From Acidobacteriota bacterium (lineage in GTDB: Bacteria > Acidobacteriota > Terriglobia > Terriglobales > Acidobacteriaceae): a stretch of DNA of 5,076 nucleotides. Below the pieces are notes generated by a model. It saw only the letters and a list, made by a program, of their open reading frames with translations, did no database searches and was not told the DNA's origin. A program made the position numbers and the translations under genes. This document shows, one piece after another, positions 1 through 4,997 of this stretch. The stretch covers positions 1 to 5,076 of the forward strand of contig QIAR01000515.1 in the NCBI GenBank assembly GCA_003225595.1, written 5' to 3'. The first letter of the stretch is position 1; each line of letters starts with the position of its first letter.

Positions 1-1460
1 TTTCGCACTTCGGCGTCAATGGCGTGCGCGGCCGAAACCCAATGAATGGTCGCTTTCACCTTGCGCCCGTCCGGAGGAGAATTTCCACCGCGCGTCGCGG
101 GATCGTAGGTGCAGTGAACTTCGATCACTTCGCCCTTCTCATCCTTCACCACGCTGGTGCAAGTAATGAAGTAGCCGTAACGTAACCGGACCTCGCGGCC
201 CAGGGAGAGCCGGAAATATTGCTTCGGCGGGTCCTCGCGAAAATCATCCTGCTCGATATGGAGCACACGGGAGAAGGGCACGTTGCGAGTGCCTACGCTC
301 GAATCTTCGGGATTGTTCACCGCCTCCATCTCTTCGACCTGACCCTCAGGGTAATTGTCGATCACAACTTTCAACGGCCGCAGCACGGCCATCACACGCG
401 GCGCTCGCCTGTTCAGGTCCTCTCGCACGAAGTGTTCGAGCATCGCCAGCTCGATCACGCCGTTAGTTTTCGAGACGCCGATTGCCCCACAGAAATTGCG
501 AATGGCCTCAGGCGTATAGCCGCGTCGCCGGATCCCGACAAGCGTCGGCATGCGGGGATCGTCCCAGCCGCTTACGTGTCCTTCCTCGACCAACTGCAGC
601 AGCTTCCGCTTGCTCAGCAGCGTGTAGGTGAGGTTGAGGCGGTCGAACTCGATCTGCTGGGAAGGGAAGATGCCCAACTGCTGGATGAACCAGTTGTAGA
701 GTGGCCGATGATCTTCGAACTCAAGCGTGCACATGGAATGCGTGACGCGCTCGATGGAATCCGATTGCCCGTGGGCGTAGTCGTACATCGGATAAATGCA
801 CCACTTGTTTCCCGTGCGGTGATGTTCGGAGTGCAGGATGCGATACATCACCGGATCACGCATATTCAAGTTCGGCGAAGCCATGTCGATCTTCGCCCGC
901 AAGACTCGTGCACCATCCGGGAACTCGCCCGCCCGCATCCGTTCAAACAGGTCCAGGTTTTCTTCCACCGGCCGGTTGCGATACGGACTGTCCTTGCCGG
1001 GCTTGGTCAGCGTGCCCCGGTACTCGCGTATTTCGTCTGCTGACAGATCGTCAACGTACGCCTTGCCGGCTTTGATGAGTTGCACCGCCCACTGATAGAG
1101 CTGATCGAAGTAGTCGGACGCATAGAAGAGACCATCCCAGTGGAAGCCGAGCCACTTCACGTCCTCCATGATTGAGTCGACGTACTCCGTCTCTTCCTTC
1201 GACGGATTCGTGTCGTCGAAACGCAAATTGGTCTTGCCACCAAATTCGTCGGCCAGTCCGAAATCCAGGCAGATCGCTTTGGCATGCCCGATGTGCAGAT
1301 ATCCGTTCGGCTCGGGTGGGAAACGCGTTTGCACCCGTCCGCCGTATTTGTTGGTCTTGAGGTCTTCGAGGATGATGTCGCGTATGAAGTTGGACGGGGC
1401 AGCTTTAGGCGCAGGAGGCGCTTTTGTCCCAGCTTCGGTCGGGGGATTAGATGGATTCAT
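1..1460 (-). CDS. glnS: Glutaminyl-tRNA synthetase, C-terminus off the window
   Basis: This class I aminoacyl-tRNA synthetase charges tRNA-Gln with glutamine using ATP, in the cytoplasm. The minus strand translates without a stop from the ATG at 1460 to the window edge, about 486 codons. After a Pro/Ala-rich N-terminal leader of about 22 residues comes the class I signature PEPNGYLHIGHAK (residues 49-61, HIGH at 56-59). Further on are the GlnRS-type stretches NLNMRDPVMYRI and YPMYDYAHGQSDSIE, and the KMSKS-equivalent LLSKR at about 281-285. The part near the window edge (VKATIHWVSAAHA) matches the anticodon-binding beta-barrel domain. The E. coli enzyme has about 554 residues, so some 70-80 C-terminal residues should lie beyond base 1. 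The start has only a weak Shine-Dalgarno sequence (GAAAG), but no better start is visible. The gene is divergent from the DUF4160 gene. GluRS is less likely, because the HIGH-region context and the WDDPRMPTL stretch are GlnRS-type. Confidence 0.96.
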   Translation of the reverse strand, partial: MNPSNPPTEAGTKAPPAPKAAPSNFIRDIILEDLKTNKYGGRVQTRFPPEPNGYLHIGHAKAICLDFGLADEFGGKTNLRFDDTNPSKEETEYVDSIMEDVKWLGFHWDGLFYASDYFDQLYQWAVQLIKAGKAYVDDLSADEIREYRGTLTKPGKDSPYRNRPVEENLDLFERMRAGEFPDGARVLRAKIDMASPNLNMRDPVMYRILHSEHHRTGNKWCIYPMYDYAHGQSDSIERVTHSMCTLEFEDHRPLYNWFIQQLGIFPSQQIEFDRLNLTYTLLSKRKLLQLVEEGHVSGWDDPRMPTLVGIRRRGYTPEAIRNFCGAIGVSKTNGVIELAMLEHFVREDLNRRAPRVMAVLRPLKVVIDNYPEGQVEEMEAVNNPEDSSVGTRNVPFSRVLHIEQDDFREDPPKQYFRLSLGREVRLRYGYFITCTSVVKDEKGEVIEVHCTYDPATRGGNSPPDGRKVKATIHWVSAAHAIDAEVR

Positions 1461-1511
1461 GCTCAACTTTCATTCTATAACTAGAGGCAGATTGTGAGCT
1501 CATCCAGTCAT

Positions 1512-1534
1512 TGATTCATCGGGTGATTGAATCA
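1512..1534. promoter_or_regulatory. Paired TGAWTCA sites in divergent promoter region (operator candidate)
   Basis: The 118-base gap between the divergent glnS and DUF4160 starts holds TGATTCA (1512-1518) and TGAATCA (1528-1534). They are perfect inverted repeats of each other with a 9-base spacer. Each is also nearly self-palindromic, so they can equally be read as direct repeats (TGATTCATC and TGAATCATC) 16 bases apart. They lie upstream of the TATAAT box at 1562. This is a plausible binding site for an autoregulator such as the DUF2442 partner; the repeat is seen, its role is inferred. Confidence 0.35.
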
Positions 1535-1536
1535 TC

Positions 1537-1567
1537 TTCCTAAAAACCCAATCGCTTAGGATATAAT
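1537..1567 (+). promoter_or_regulatory. Putative promoter of the DUF4160/DUF2442 operon
   Basis: A perfect consensus -10 box, TATAAT, sits at 1562-1567. No good -35 box stands at 17 bases; the nearest candidate is TTCCTA at 1537-1542 with a 19-base spacer. Transcription would be expected to begin around 1573-1575, only about 5 bases before the ATG at 1579, giving a nearly leaderless mRNA. The only Shine-Dalgarno-like bases (GAG at 1568-1570) directly follow the -10 box and would not be in that transcript. Confidence 0.45.
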
Positions 1568-1578
1568 GAGATCCAGTA

Positions 1579-1827
1579 ATGCCGACAGTTCTGAGATTCG
1601 AGGGACTGCGCGTGGTGATTTATCCAAACGATCATAGGCCAGATCACGTGCACGTGATCGGAAGGGGTTATGAAGCGGTGTTCAACTTGAACTGCCCGGC
1701 AGGGCCTGTAGAGGTTCGGGAAAACTACGGATTCTCACGGCGTGAAGTCACACATATCGAAAGAGTGTTAAGGAATCATCTTGCAGCGCTATGTGGAGCA
1801 TGGGAGAGCATTCATGGCAATCTATGA
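1579..1827 (+). CDS. DUF4160 domain protein, putative toxin of a two-gene module
   Basis: This is an 82-residue protein that is essentially one DUF4160 domain. Diagnostic features are the MPTVLRFEGLRVVIYPNDHRP opening (ending at residue 21), the DHVHV motif at 22-26 with two histidines, a short beta-rich core (YEAVFNLNCPAGPVEV, 31-46), GFSRRE at 51-56, and a C-terminal helix (about 57-80) ending in AWESIHG. Length and start agree with the family. The gene overlaps the following DUF2442 gene by 14 bases, and DUF4160 and DUF2442 genes commonly occur side by side. The small size, tight overlap and partner suggest a type II toxin-antitoxin-like module with this gene as the toxin, but the biochemical activity is not known to me. 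Codons 22-27 form a perfect 18-base palindrome. Confidence 0.85.
   Translation: MPTVLRFEGLRVVIYPNDHRPDHVHVIGRGYEAVFNLNCPAGPVEVRENYGFSRREVTHIERVLRNHLAALCGAWESIHGNL
1642..1659. repeat. Perfect 18-base palindrome inside the DUF4160 gene
   Basis: GATCACGTGCACGTGATC reads identically on both strands and contains two CACGTG hexamers. It falls exactly on codons 22-27 (D-H-V-H-V-I), the conserved HVHV motif of the domain, so part of the symmetry comes from the alternating His/Val codons CAC and GTG. It could fold into a strong mRNA hairpin or serve as a protein-binding site. Confidence 0.9.
1802..1806 (+). promoter_or_regulatory. Shine-Dalgarno sequence that fixes the DUF2442 start
   Basis: GGGAG lies 7 bases before the ATG at 1814, inside the end of the DUF4160 gene. 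The longer in-frame alternative, a TTG at 1781, has no comparable purine-rich site. The spacing supports translational coupling between the two genes. Confidence 0.65.
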
Positions 1828-2227
1828 CAATTTCGAACTGGCGAACCGGCGTGCTAAGGACCGGCAGGCGGCAATCCCCAGGGCCATTGCCGCGCACTAT
1901 GACCGCGCCAGCGGACGCATCGTAATTCATCTCAGCTCAAACTTGGACCTGAGTTTCTCGCCACGCGATGCGCAAGGCCTGGAAAATGCCAAGCCATCGC
2001 AGCTTGAAGAAATCAAGATCAGTCCATCGGGCTTCGGGATTCACTTTCCCAAGCTGGATGCAGACCTCTACCTGCCCGGCCTGTTAGAAGGCTTCCTTGG
2101 CTCGAAGCGCTGGATGGCATCCAGGCTCGGTCAAATTGGAGGCAAGTCCAGAAGCGCGGCGAAGAGAGCCGCTTCCAAAGCCAATGGAAGATTGGGTGGA
2201 AGACCGAAGAAAGCCGCTGGACGTTAA
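1814..2227 (+). CDS. DUF2442 domain protein, putative antitoxin/partner of DUF4160
   Basis: This is a 137-residue protein from the ATG at 1814. Residues about 33-95 match the DUF2442 pattern: a beta strand (GRIVIHLSSNLDLSFSP), the helix-forming RDAQGLENAKPSQL, then EEIKISPSGFGIHFPKLDADLYLPGLLEG with the hallmark G-x-G-I-H-F-P-x-L-D-x-D. The tail from about 98 is rich in Lys, Arg, Ala and Gly and ends in GGRPKKAAGR, which resembles an AT-hook-like basic patch and could bind DNA or its partner. Preceding residues 1-30 are charged and probably helical. The gene overlaps DUF4160 by 14 bases, so the two are almost surely co-translated. By analogy with type II modules it would neutralise DUF4160 and repress the operon, perhaps through the TGAWTCA sites; this is inference. 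A start at TTG 1781 would add 11 residues but lacks a ribosome-binding site. Confidence 0.85.
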   Translation: MAIYDNFELANRRAKDRQAAIPRAIAAHYDRASGRIVIHLSSNLDLSFSPRDAQGLENAKPSQLEEIKISPSGFGIHFPKLDADLYLPGLLEGFLGSKRWMASRLGQIGGKSRSAAKRAASKANGRLGGRPKKAAGR

Positions 2228-2250
2228 CAATTTCCCAGATTGGAACCTGC

Positions 2251-2293
2251 GTACGAGTCATGTGACACGGAAACTTGTTCGCGCCGCTCGTAC
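2251..2293. repeat. 7-base inverted repeat downstream of the DUF2442 gene
   Basis: GTACGAG at 2251-2257 is repeated inverted as CTCGTAC at 2287-2293, with a 29-base interval. It lacks a following T-run, so it is not a standard terminator. It may be a remnant of mobile DNA or chance. The rest of 2228-2307 shows no gene. Confidence 0.3.
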
Positions 2294-2307
2294 TCCATAG
2301 CCTGAGC

Positions 2308-2375
2308 TGGGGCCCGTGGTGTAATGGGAGCACATTAGCCCCTGTCCAGTAACAGGGTGCGGGTTCGAGTCGCGC
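2308..2375 (+). pseudogene. Degenerate tRNA-like sequence, possibly a decayed tRNA-Gln
   Basis: The segment starts with TGGGG (2308-2312), a typical tRNA-Gln 5' end. It has a D-arm, GTGT/GCAC (2319-2322 with 2330-2333) closing an AATGGGA loop. It has a T-arm, GCGGG-TTCGAGT-CGCGC (2359-2375), with four of five pairs intact. Counting canonically from A2334 as position 26 puts CTG (2342-2344) at the anticodon, which would read Gln, but position 33 is C instead of T. The 27-31/39-43 stem does not pair; instead CCCTGT and ACAGGG (2340-2345, 2352-2357) form a different hairpin. The acceptor strands do not match, two extra bases lie near the 5' acceptor, and transposase debris begins at the 3' side. 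It therefore looks like a broken tRNA or an integration scar, not a working gene. The isotype is tentative. Confidence 0.5.
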
Positions 2376-2724
2376 CTGCAGGAGATATACGGCGCACCGA
2401 CCGATGCCGAGATGCACCGCTATAGTCCCGCGCAATGCATCGGCGCTGACATAAAAGTTGTCAGCGGCAGTCGCGACCCCAATCACGTAAGTACCAGCTT
2501 CGTGGAACGAGAGAACCTAACCATGCGCATGAGTATGTGCCGCTTTACGCGTATGGCAAATGGGTTTTCGAAGAAAGTGTGACAATCATGCCCACATGGT
2601 TGCCATTCACTTCAGGCATTACAATTTCGCCAGAATTCACAAGACGCTGCGCGTAACCCCGGCGTTGGAAGCGGGCCTGTCTGATCACGCTTGGTCATTT
2701 GAAGAAATCATTGGACTGCCATAG
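2376..2724 (+). pseudogene. IS1-type transposase remnant, 5'-truncated and frameshifted
   Basis: In frame from 2376 the sequence reads LQEIYGAP, then RYSPAQCIG, then DPNHVSTSFVERENLTMRMS and CRFTRMANGFSKKV up to 2579. It then hits TGA at 2580. Dropping the single base T2580 restores the frame: DNHAHMVAIHFRHYNFARIH, KTLRVTPALEAGLSDHAWSF, EEIIGLP and stop at 2722-2724. This is the C-terminal half of the IS1-like DDE transposases common in environmental bacteria. The retained Glu in FVEREN is the likely third catalytic acidic residue; the earlier two Asp and the N-terminal DNA-binding part are absent. The fragment is therefore inactive. Terminal inverted repeats could not be identified. It begins right at the end of the tRNA-like element, which suggests a recombination junction. 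Confidence 0.9.
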
Positions 2725-2831
2725 AGAAAATCTCCGGCTGATCCAAAAAACTTTACCAGTAAACTAACTAGTGCAGGCACCATTTAAAGCATTAAGACAG
2801 CCTATTGGCTGAGAAAGCGCGAGGAGATCAG
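2725..2831 (+). promoter_or_regulatory. Leader region of the ParA-like gene with small palindromes and ribosome-binding site
   Basis: This AT-richer stretch carries the inverted repeat TTTAC-CA-GTAAA at 2752-2763 and GTGC-AG-GCAC at 2771-2780, both possible operator half-sites. A well-spaced -35/-10 pair could not be identified with confidence. A strong Shine-Dalgarno sequence, GAGGAG at 2821-2826, stands 5 bases before the ATG at 2832. It favours that start over the TTG at 2805. Confidence 0.4.
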
Positions 2832-3890
2832 ATGGCCGTATACGCGATATGGAACAACAAAGGCGGGGTCGGGAAAAGCTATCTTACATTTCAGATTGCT
2901 TCGGAATACGCGAAAACGCATCCGAATGCAAAAGTGCTTGTCGTCGATCTGTGCCCACAAGCGAATGCTTCGAGTATGCTGCTAGGCGGAATTATCAAAG
3001 GCGAGCAATCTCTGGTCGCCATTGCCAGCAAACCCAGACGCCGCACAATTGCTGGCTACGTGGACGAGCGCATTCGCAGCCCTTATGTGAGCCCCAAGGT
3101 GGGGGCAAAATTTTTCTTGAAGGTAAGCGAATACAACGATCAGGTTCCCGGTAATCTTTTTCTCGTTGTGGGGGATGAGGGTCTCGAAGTTCAAGCGTCC
3201 CGCGTTTCAAATGCGACTAATCCTGGGCCGACAGATGCTTGGCGCATCGTGCATAGTTGGATCAGCGATCTGATTGCGGATATTCGGCATTCGTGGAACG
3301 TTACAGACTCAACTGTTTTTATCGACTGTAATCCGAGCTTCTCCGTTTACACCGAATTGGCAATGTCTGCCTCTGACCGCTTGATTATTCCCTTCTCTGC
3401 GGATGGGTCTTCAAAACGAGCAGTGCGGGCGGTGTTAGCCCTGCTCTATGGGGATACGAGGGTGCAGGGAGCGGAGCAGTCTGAGTTCTACCTGAACTCA
3501 CAAAAATTCCGGATGTCAGCACCGAAAATCTATAACTATGTTGGCAACCGTCTAACGCAAATGAATTTGGCCGCAGCGAACGCTTTCAAAACAGTTGTCG
3601 ATGAGATCGGGAAAGAGATTTGGAGCGTATGGCAATCCAATCCCAATCAATTCGCGATTCATCCAGCCGGACAACCCGCGCCTCGGAGTCGGGCTGAGTT
3701 TCGGAGGATGTTCCAGGTTGAGATTAACGATGCAAATACTGCCTCTGTTGTATCTGGTGCACTGGGGTTTCCAATATCCAGTCTTGCCGCTGGCACGAAG
3801 ACTCTCGCCGGGAAACGCATTATGGTCAACCAGTCTCAACTTGATCGCCAAAAACCGAACATTCGTCAGTTTGTTCAAACTATCGATTGA
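2832..3890 (+). CDS. ParA/MinD-type P-loop ATPase
   Basis: This is a 352-residue protein of the ParA branch of deviant Walker A ATPases, cytoplasmic proteins that dimerise on ATP and position cargo on nucleoid or membrane. The deviant Walker A, NKGGVGKSY, lies at residues 9-17 with signature Lys10 and catalytic-site Lys15. The Walker A' segment VLVVDLCPQANAS (35-47) keeps Asp39, but has Cys where the usual DxDPQ carries Asp. Walker B is TVFIDCNPSF (161-170, Asp165), followed by the usual SASDRLIIPFSADGSSKRAV. The family-typical C-terminal part has a long insert at about 205-285 and ends in LGFPISSLAAGTKTLAGKRI and VNQSQLDRQKPNIRQFV. It is longer than minimal ParA/Soj proteins (about 250-260 residues). 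No N-terminal helix-turn-helix and no ParB gene follows. Its next neighbour, 137 bases downstream, is a membrane protein. Function in segregation, positioning or defence cannot be decided from sequence. Confidence 0.88.
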   Translation: MAVYAIWNNKGGVGKSYLTFQIASEYAKTHPNAKVLVVDLCPQANASSMLLGGIIKGEQSLVAIASKPRRRTIAGYVDERIRSPYVSPKVGAKFFLKVSEYNDQVPGNLFLVVGDEGLEVQASRVSNATNPGPTDAWRIVHSWISDLIADIRHSWNVTDSTVFIDCNPSFSVYTELAMSASDRLIIPFSADGSSKRAVRAVLALLYGDTRVQGAEQSEFYLNSQKFRMSAPKIYNYVGNRLTQMNLAAANAFKTVVDEIGKEIWSVWQSNPNQFAIHPAGQPAPRSRAEFRRMFQVEINDANTASVVSGALGFPISSLAAGTKTLAGKRIMVNQSQLDRQKPNIRQFVQTID

Positions 3891-3926
3891 AAACCAAGCT
3901 GAGACACTACCCGGCCGCAATACCCA

Positions 3927-3955
3927 TTGACAGAGGAATGAACTTGAGGTAGTTT
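3927..3955 (+). promoter_or_regulatory. Candidate promoter for the membrane-protein gene
   Basis: A perfect TTGACA -35 box (3927-3932) is followed after 17 bases by TAGTTT (3950-3955), which keeps the three most conserved -10 positions (T1, A2, T6). It lies between the ParA-like stop (3890) and the start at 4028. It would give a leader of about 65 bases that includes the hairpin at 3966-3982. Confidence 0.4.
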
Positions 3956-3965
3956 TCCAGTCCAT

Positions 3966-3982
3966 CCGCACATCCTGTGCGG
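3966..3982 (+). other. Stable hairpin in the intergenic leader
   Basis: CCGCACA-TCC-TGTGCGG forms a perfect 7-base stem with a 3-base loop. There is no T-run on either strand, so it is not a classic intrinsic terminator. Immediately downstream GGCTCGGGAA is repeated directly (3981-3990 and 3996-4005). The hairpin could act as an mRNA processing or stability element, or bind a regulator. Confidence 0.6.
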
Positions 3983-4015
3983 CTCGGGAAGAGGGGGCTC
4001 GGGAAAGCTTCGCTG

Positions 4016-4021
4016 AAGGAG
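4016..4021 (+). promoter_or_regulatory. Shine-Dalgarno sequence that fixes the membrane-protein start
   Basis: AAGGAG lies 6 bases before the ATG at 4028. The longer in-frame GTG at 3977 sits inside the hairpin stem and has no comparable site, so 4028 is preferred. Confidence 0.75.
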
Positions 4022-4027
4022 TTCCCT

Positions 4028-4930
4028 ATGTCTGCTGCCTCTAGCCCCGGATCGGCTCACGATCCAGACGTCGAATTGTCACAGCGGCGCTCATCCGCAG
4101 AAGAAGATCACAGACACGCGGAGACTGGCGCCCCACACGAGATACGCGCCTCTGAAAAACGGAAGTCCCGGAAGGATGAGGTGTTGGATAAGCTTGACGA
4201 CTTGCTATCAGGGCCGCGAGCGGCAAGGATTGTCTCCGGCGGTCTGATCGTGATCGTTGCCATTGTCATATGCGTCGGGCAAATTAGCGATTTCATCGAG
4301 CGACGGAACACGAGTCGGCGGATCAGCCAGCACCAGAATGCTGACTACCGTGGCGATCCCGGCACCCACGATTCCAGTAAAGACGACGAGCAAGGCGCGG
4401 CCAAAGCCGCAAAGCAGACGCCGCAGGAAATACACCTCAACCACCATATTGCAATCCGAGATGGCAAGCCGATCCTGCTTCCGCAGGATGTTCTGGCATC
4501 CCTTGGAAATGGCGTCGACGCTTTAGGCATTCAGTATTTCACTTCTGACGGTTGCATTCTCGTTCACCGTCATCGCGGTAATACTGAAACTGACGAGTGG
4601 CTTCCCGATGCCACTAAGGGTGTTCAGAAGAGCCAGGTCAAGGCATCAGCAGTATTGCAGGCATCTGGAGTACCTGATTTGACTAGGCTACTGGCGGCAG
4701 ACGAATATCACGCCAGGAAGGCATACCGTCAGCCTCAGCTACTGCGAATTCAGGGAGGCCGCTGCTTGAATCCTCATCCCGGTGCCTTTTCCTGGTGGTG
4801 GGGTCCTCCCAACGGTTGCTGGGTACCGATGATGCGGCAATTCCAGGATGGGTGTCTTCATCATCAGATGTTCAATAGCTGTGGCAACTACTGGGACGCC
4901 AACGTACTTTGGGATCGCTGTGTTCACTGA
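4028..4930 (+). CDS. Unrecognised single-pass membrane protein with Trp/Cys-rich C-terminus
   Basis: This is a 300-residue protein that I cannot assign to a family. Residues 1-67 are hydrophilic and strongly charged, with a short probable helix (KDEVLDKLDDLL, 49-60). One transmembrane segment spans about 68-87 (IVSGGLIVIVAIVICVGQIS). A polar, low-complexity linker follows (about 90-135, many Asp, Gln, Ser and Ala). A possible folded domain starts near 136 and contains GKPILLPQDVLASLG and YFTSDGCILVHRH. The last 55 residues are rich in aromatic residues and cysteine, with FSWWWGPPNGCW and Cys at 246, 264, 276, 285 and 297 (another at 176), ending WDRCVH. Such a Cys pattern suggests disulfides and an exported domain, so the topology is probably N-in/C-out. 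This is inference, as positive charges flank both sides of the segment. It lies 137 bases after the ParA-like gene on the same strand; shared function is possible but it may have its own promoter. Confidence 0.8.
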   Translation: MSAASSPGSAHDPDVELSQRRSSAEEDHRHAETGAPHEIRASEKRKSRKDEVLDKLDDLLSGPRAARIVSGGLIVIVAIVICVGQISDFIERRNTSRRISQHQNADYRGDPGTHDSSKDDEQGAAKAAKQTPQEIHLNHHIAIRDGKPILLPQDVLASLGNGVDALGIQYFTSDGCILVHRHRGNTETDEWLPDATKGVQKSQVKASAVLQASGVPDLTRLLAADEYHARKAYRQPQLLRIQGGRCLNPHPGAFSWWWGPPNGCWVPMMRQFQDGCLHHQMFNSCGNYWDANVLWDRCVH

Positions 4931-4997
4931 CCGAAGCTTCTGATATTGCTGGCACCGTCAATCGTCTGCCGTATGGTGCATTTTGAATTGGGTCTCC

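Noticed and set aside
219..1043. Long plus-strand open frame of 274 codons
   Set aside because: It is antisense to the clearly recognisable glnS coding sequence and its translation resembles no protein family.
2308..2383. Functional tRNA gene
   Set aside because: Acceptor strands do not pair, the canonical anticodon stem is lost, position 33 is not T and no proper 3' acceptor end is present.
2019..2486. Minus-strand open frame of 155 codons
   Set aside because: It runs antisense across the DUF2442 gene, the tRNA-like element and the transposase remnant, all of which have recognisable plus-strand content.
2596..2724. Short 42-codon reading frame as an independent small gene
   Set aside because: It is the C-terminal part of the frameshifted transposase; the coding similarity continues upstream in the other frame.
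2725..2831. parS-like centromere repeats upstream of the ParA-like gene
   Set aside because: Only two short, unrelated palindromes are present; there is no iterated repeat and no ParB gene.
3552..3971. Minus-strand open frame of 139 codons
   Set aside because: It is a shadow of the ParA-like gene and has no recognisable motifs.
3966..3982. Intrinsic terminator after the ParA-like gene
   Set aside because: The hairpin is strong but no T-run follows on either strand.
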